A stretch of DNA of 64,000 nucleotides from Diphasiastrum complanatum (lineage: Eukaryota > Streptophyta > Lycopodiopsida > Lycopodiales > Lycopodiaceae). This document shows positions 62,213 through 64,000 of this stretch, piece after piece. Below the pieces are notes generated by a model, which ran no database searches, was not told the DNA's origin, and saw only the letters and a list, made by a program, of their open reading frames with translations. Every line of letters begins with the position of its first letter. Within the stretch, counting starts at the first letter, position 1. A program made the position numbers and the translations under genes. The stretch covers positions 46,613,906-46,677,905 of the forward strand of contig CM055101.1 of NCBI GenBank assembly GCA_029204225.1, in the 5' to 3' direction.

Positions 62213-62660
62213 TCACCTCACACGATCTAGGCATGATTAAAGGAAGCTTGGGGATCAATAAAATCTAGAGAGAAAAAATGACTTTCTAGAAAGAGAAAAT
62301 CCTAGAGAGAGAAAAACGTGCTTTACCAGCTTGGGTAGAGTGGTTGGTATGAGGGGGGGTGCTGAATCACACCAATACTATAGGGGAGTGTGGGTTGCGA
62401 CTCAGGGCGAGCTCCAACCAAGTCTCAGCCTCCCTTGCTGGAATGTTGTCATGGCTCTCGCCTTGGCATGCTAGCGCCTCGCAGACTAGGGTCAGTCACA
62501 CACTTGAAATGTAATCTTCTCAGATTTATCAATAAAGTGGGATTTTTCTCAAACTGAATCTGATTACCTTCTGGGTTTCAGTGTTCGGTAAAAGCGCCAG
62601 TTGTAAGGCCGCTTCCAAATTTTTAAGTTGGCACATAGCTGAGGGTCGTATCCCGGGACG

Positions 62661-62730
62661 CCAGCGGTATGCCGTCGGGACCATTCGGTCCGTGGCGCCA
62701 GCGGTATGCTGTCGGGACCATTTGGTCCAG
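62661..62730. repeat. 37-bp tandem duplication
   Basis: CCAGCGGTATGC-GTCGGGACCATT-GGTCC occurs at 62661 and again at 62698. Confidence 0.92.
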
Positions 62731-62841
62731 GAACTGGTTGTTTCCATATCTGTCGCGGCTTGTGGTTCTGAGTGTTCCTTGCATGAACGTGAATGGGTTA
62801 AGCTCTTGGGGAACGGGCTCTAACCTGTCGGCTGAGTTGGA

Positions 62842-63160
62842 TGGCTTGCTTGGGTGGAAGTTACCTGTTTATGGCTGTCCAGTCTGGCGTGGCGCCAGGT
62901 TGGCTTCCAGCGCTCGTGATGAAGCTTTCAGCTGGTTAAGTCTGATGTAAGTCAGACCGCTTGCTTGGATTGGATGTTACTCGTTTATAACGAAGCTTCG
63001 AGTTGGTTAAGTTTGATGTAAGTCGGGCGGCTTGCTTGGAGGGAAGTCACCCACATCGGGACCCCCGATCTGGCATGGCGCCAGGTTGGATCTCAATGTT
63101 GGTTTTCAGGAACTTCAAGTTGGTTAAGTCTGATCGTTGTTGGCGAGTTGGCTGCTTGTA
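62842..63160. repeat. Degenerate repeats with GCTTGCTTGG, GGCGCCAGGTTGG and GGTTAAGT words
   Basis: GGCTTGCTTGG-like words lie at about 62842, 62958 and 63031. GGCGCCAGGTTGG lies at about 62892 and 63079. TTGGTTAAGT-like words lie at about 62932, 63005 and 63120. The order of words is kept, so this is a decayed higher-order tandem repeat. Confidence 0.75.
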
Positions 63161-63346
63161 TGTCAAGTGGGTTTGGATGGCAAGAGTTGAAGGCTGGGAA
63201 GCTAAGTCGTGGTTCTCGGTTCCCTTTGGGATGCCTGCGCTACATGTGGTTTCAGAGCCGACTGGCCGGTCAGCTATGCGGATCTCACGGAAATGGCCAC
63301 GGTTTGGAGTTCATCAAGACAATTGTTGTGCAAGGTGTTTCCCACA

Positions 63347-63730
63347 GTGTAAGCACGGGTGCGTCCACGGTCGGGGTGGTCGGCAGAACGGGGGACTTGA
63401 TGAGTCAAAGTGCTACCCTTGAGGTGTAAGCACGGTCAGTTCTCGCGGTTCGGGCCTGGCACTGTCTGCATGTAGGACAGATGAGGTAGTGTGCTGCCAT
63501 TAGGTTGGTGTAAGCATGGTCTGTGCCTTGTGGGGTGCGGGGCGACATATTCGAACTGTACGGGTTAACCATTGATACAGAGATGCTACTCGAATTCAGG
63601 TGTAAAGCACGGGTGGTTAGCTGCTGGTGCGGGATAGCTGCCGATCGTTTAGCTATAAGGGCTATCGACCAAAAAGTGGTGGGGCGTGACTGAGACAATG
63701 TGCTGCTTAATGGTGAAAGCACGGATAGTT
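63347..63730. repeat. Degenerate 77-112-bp tandem repeat with GTGTAAGCACGG core
   Basis: The core occurs at about 63347, 63424, 63508 (GTGTAAGCATGG), 63599 (GTGTAAAGCACGG) and 63711 (GTGAAAGCACGG). Copies 2-5 are preceded by a GAG...TGCTGC/TGCTAC-type lead. Confidence 0.8.
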
Positions 63731-64000
63731 GGAGGGGTGTCTTATGTGGGCTGATTCCGTGATCGATTTGTATGGGCGCGGCCAAGCAAAGGTCCGTTGG
63801 CAGGACCATCTCAAAGGGGGACCTTGTCTTTGTTACTTGTTAGTAAACCTGCCTGAGTGTCTTACTTGTATGTATTCGTGGTGAGTCTTAGTACTCGTGT
63901 TTTGCCTGGTTTGCATAATTGCTTATGATACAAGGAGCTGATGGCTCGAGAAGGAACCTTTTCTTTTGAAGGCTGATACCATCAAACAAAGAGGACTACA

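Larger units (their letters stand above)
62213..64000. other. GC-rich repeat-rich region without a recognisable gene
   Basis: It holds three kinds of degenerate tandem repeat (listed separately) and many GGCGCC words. Open frames up to 139 codons exist on both strands, but none shows a family motif. It may be internal non-coding sequence or a terminal region of a retroelement. Confidence 0.45.

Noticed and set aside
62841-63730. CRISPR-like array
   Set aside because: The repeats are degenerate with uneven spacing, spacers are themselves related, and the context is plant nuclear DNA.

Overview
The window is plant nuclear DNA. It has GT-AG introns, long AT-rich non-coding stretches, GA/CT microsatellites and many plant-type transposable elements (hAT, L1-like LINE, Ty3/gypsy chromovirus, Ty1/copia). 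Two host genes can be supported. The protein divergence and the 33-kb intron would fit a large-genome plant such as a gymnosperm or fern, but the lineage cannot be fixed from the sequence alone. || HOST GENE 1 (+ strand, 607-44455): a CELLULOSE SYNTHASE INTERACTIVE (CSI1/POM2-type) gene. It encodes armadillo repeats followed by a C-terminal C2 domain. Five coding exons are visible (607-3640, 4107-6651, 39592-40046, 41106-41222, 44312-44455). All splice phases agree, giving about 2097 residues plus one split codon. The 5' coding start lies upstream of the window. The third visible intron boundary pair (6652-39591) encloses 32.9 kb packed with transposons. || INTRON CONTENT, left to right: intron sequence with a doubtful copia scrap (6652-8613). 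A structurally complete hAT element (8622-13367) with 8-bp target duplications, a broken transposase and an unknown antisense ORF. A composite region (13721-26485) bounded by AT-rich palindromes and GGACGCG-rich arrays. It carries a paralogue of that unknown ORF plus three L1-like LINE copies: A (EN-deleted), C (5'-truncated and fused to A) and B (the most complete). Then a stack of Ty3/gypsy elements, all antisense to the host gene. An old gypsy pol (26770-36681) is interrupted by two younger LTR elements (28238-32343 and 32484-36654) and abuts a third, internally deleted chromovirus (36683-38921). || HOST GENE 2 (- strand, 50793-52320): a two-exon gene for a 473-residue plant-specific protein of DUF688 type with the VPFKWEDEPGKPKP motif. 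|| FLANKS: between the genes is mostly AT-rich DNA with a tRNA-derived SINE-like insertion (46510-46595, 14-bp target duplications). Downstream of gene 2 are a Ty1/copia 5' remnant (candidate LTR, PBS, gag-protease scrap), an antisense gypsy integrase of Athila/Tat-like type with a further ORF region behind it, and a GC-rich terminal region (62.2-64 kb) built of degenerate tandem repeats. || The host genes look functional. The transposon ORFs are nearly all pseudogenes. The most distinctive unexplained item is the pair of paralogous antisense ORFs (12322-12648 and 14178-14555), carried by two different transposon contexts.
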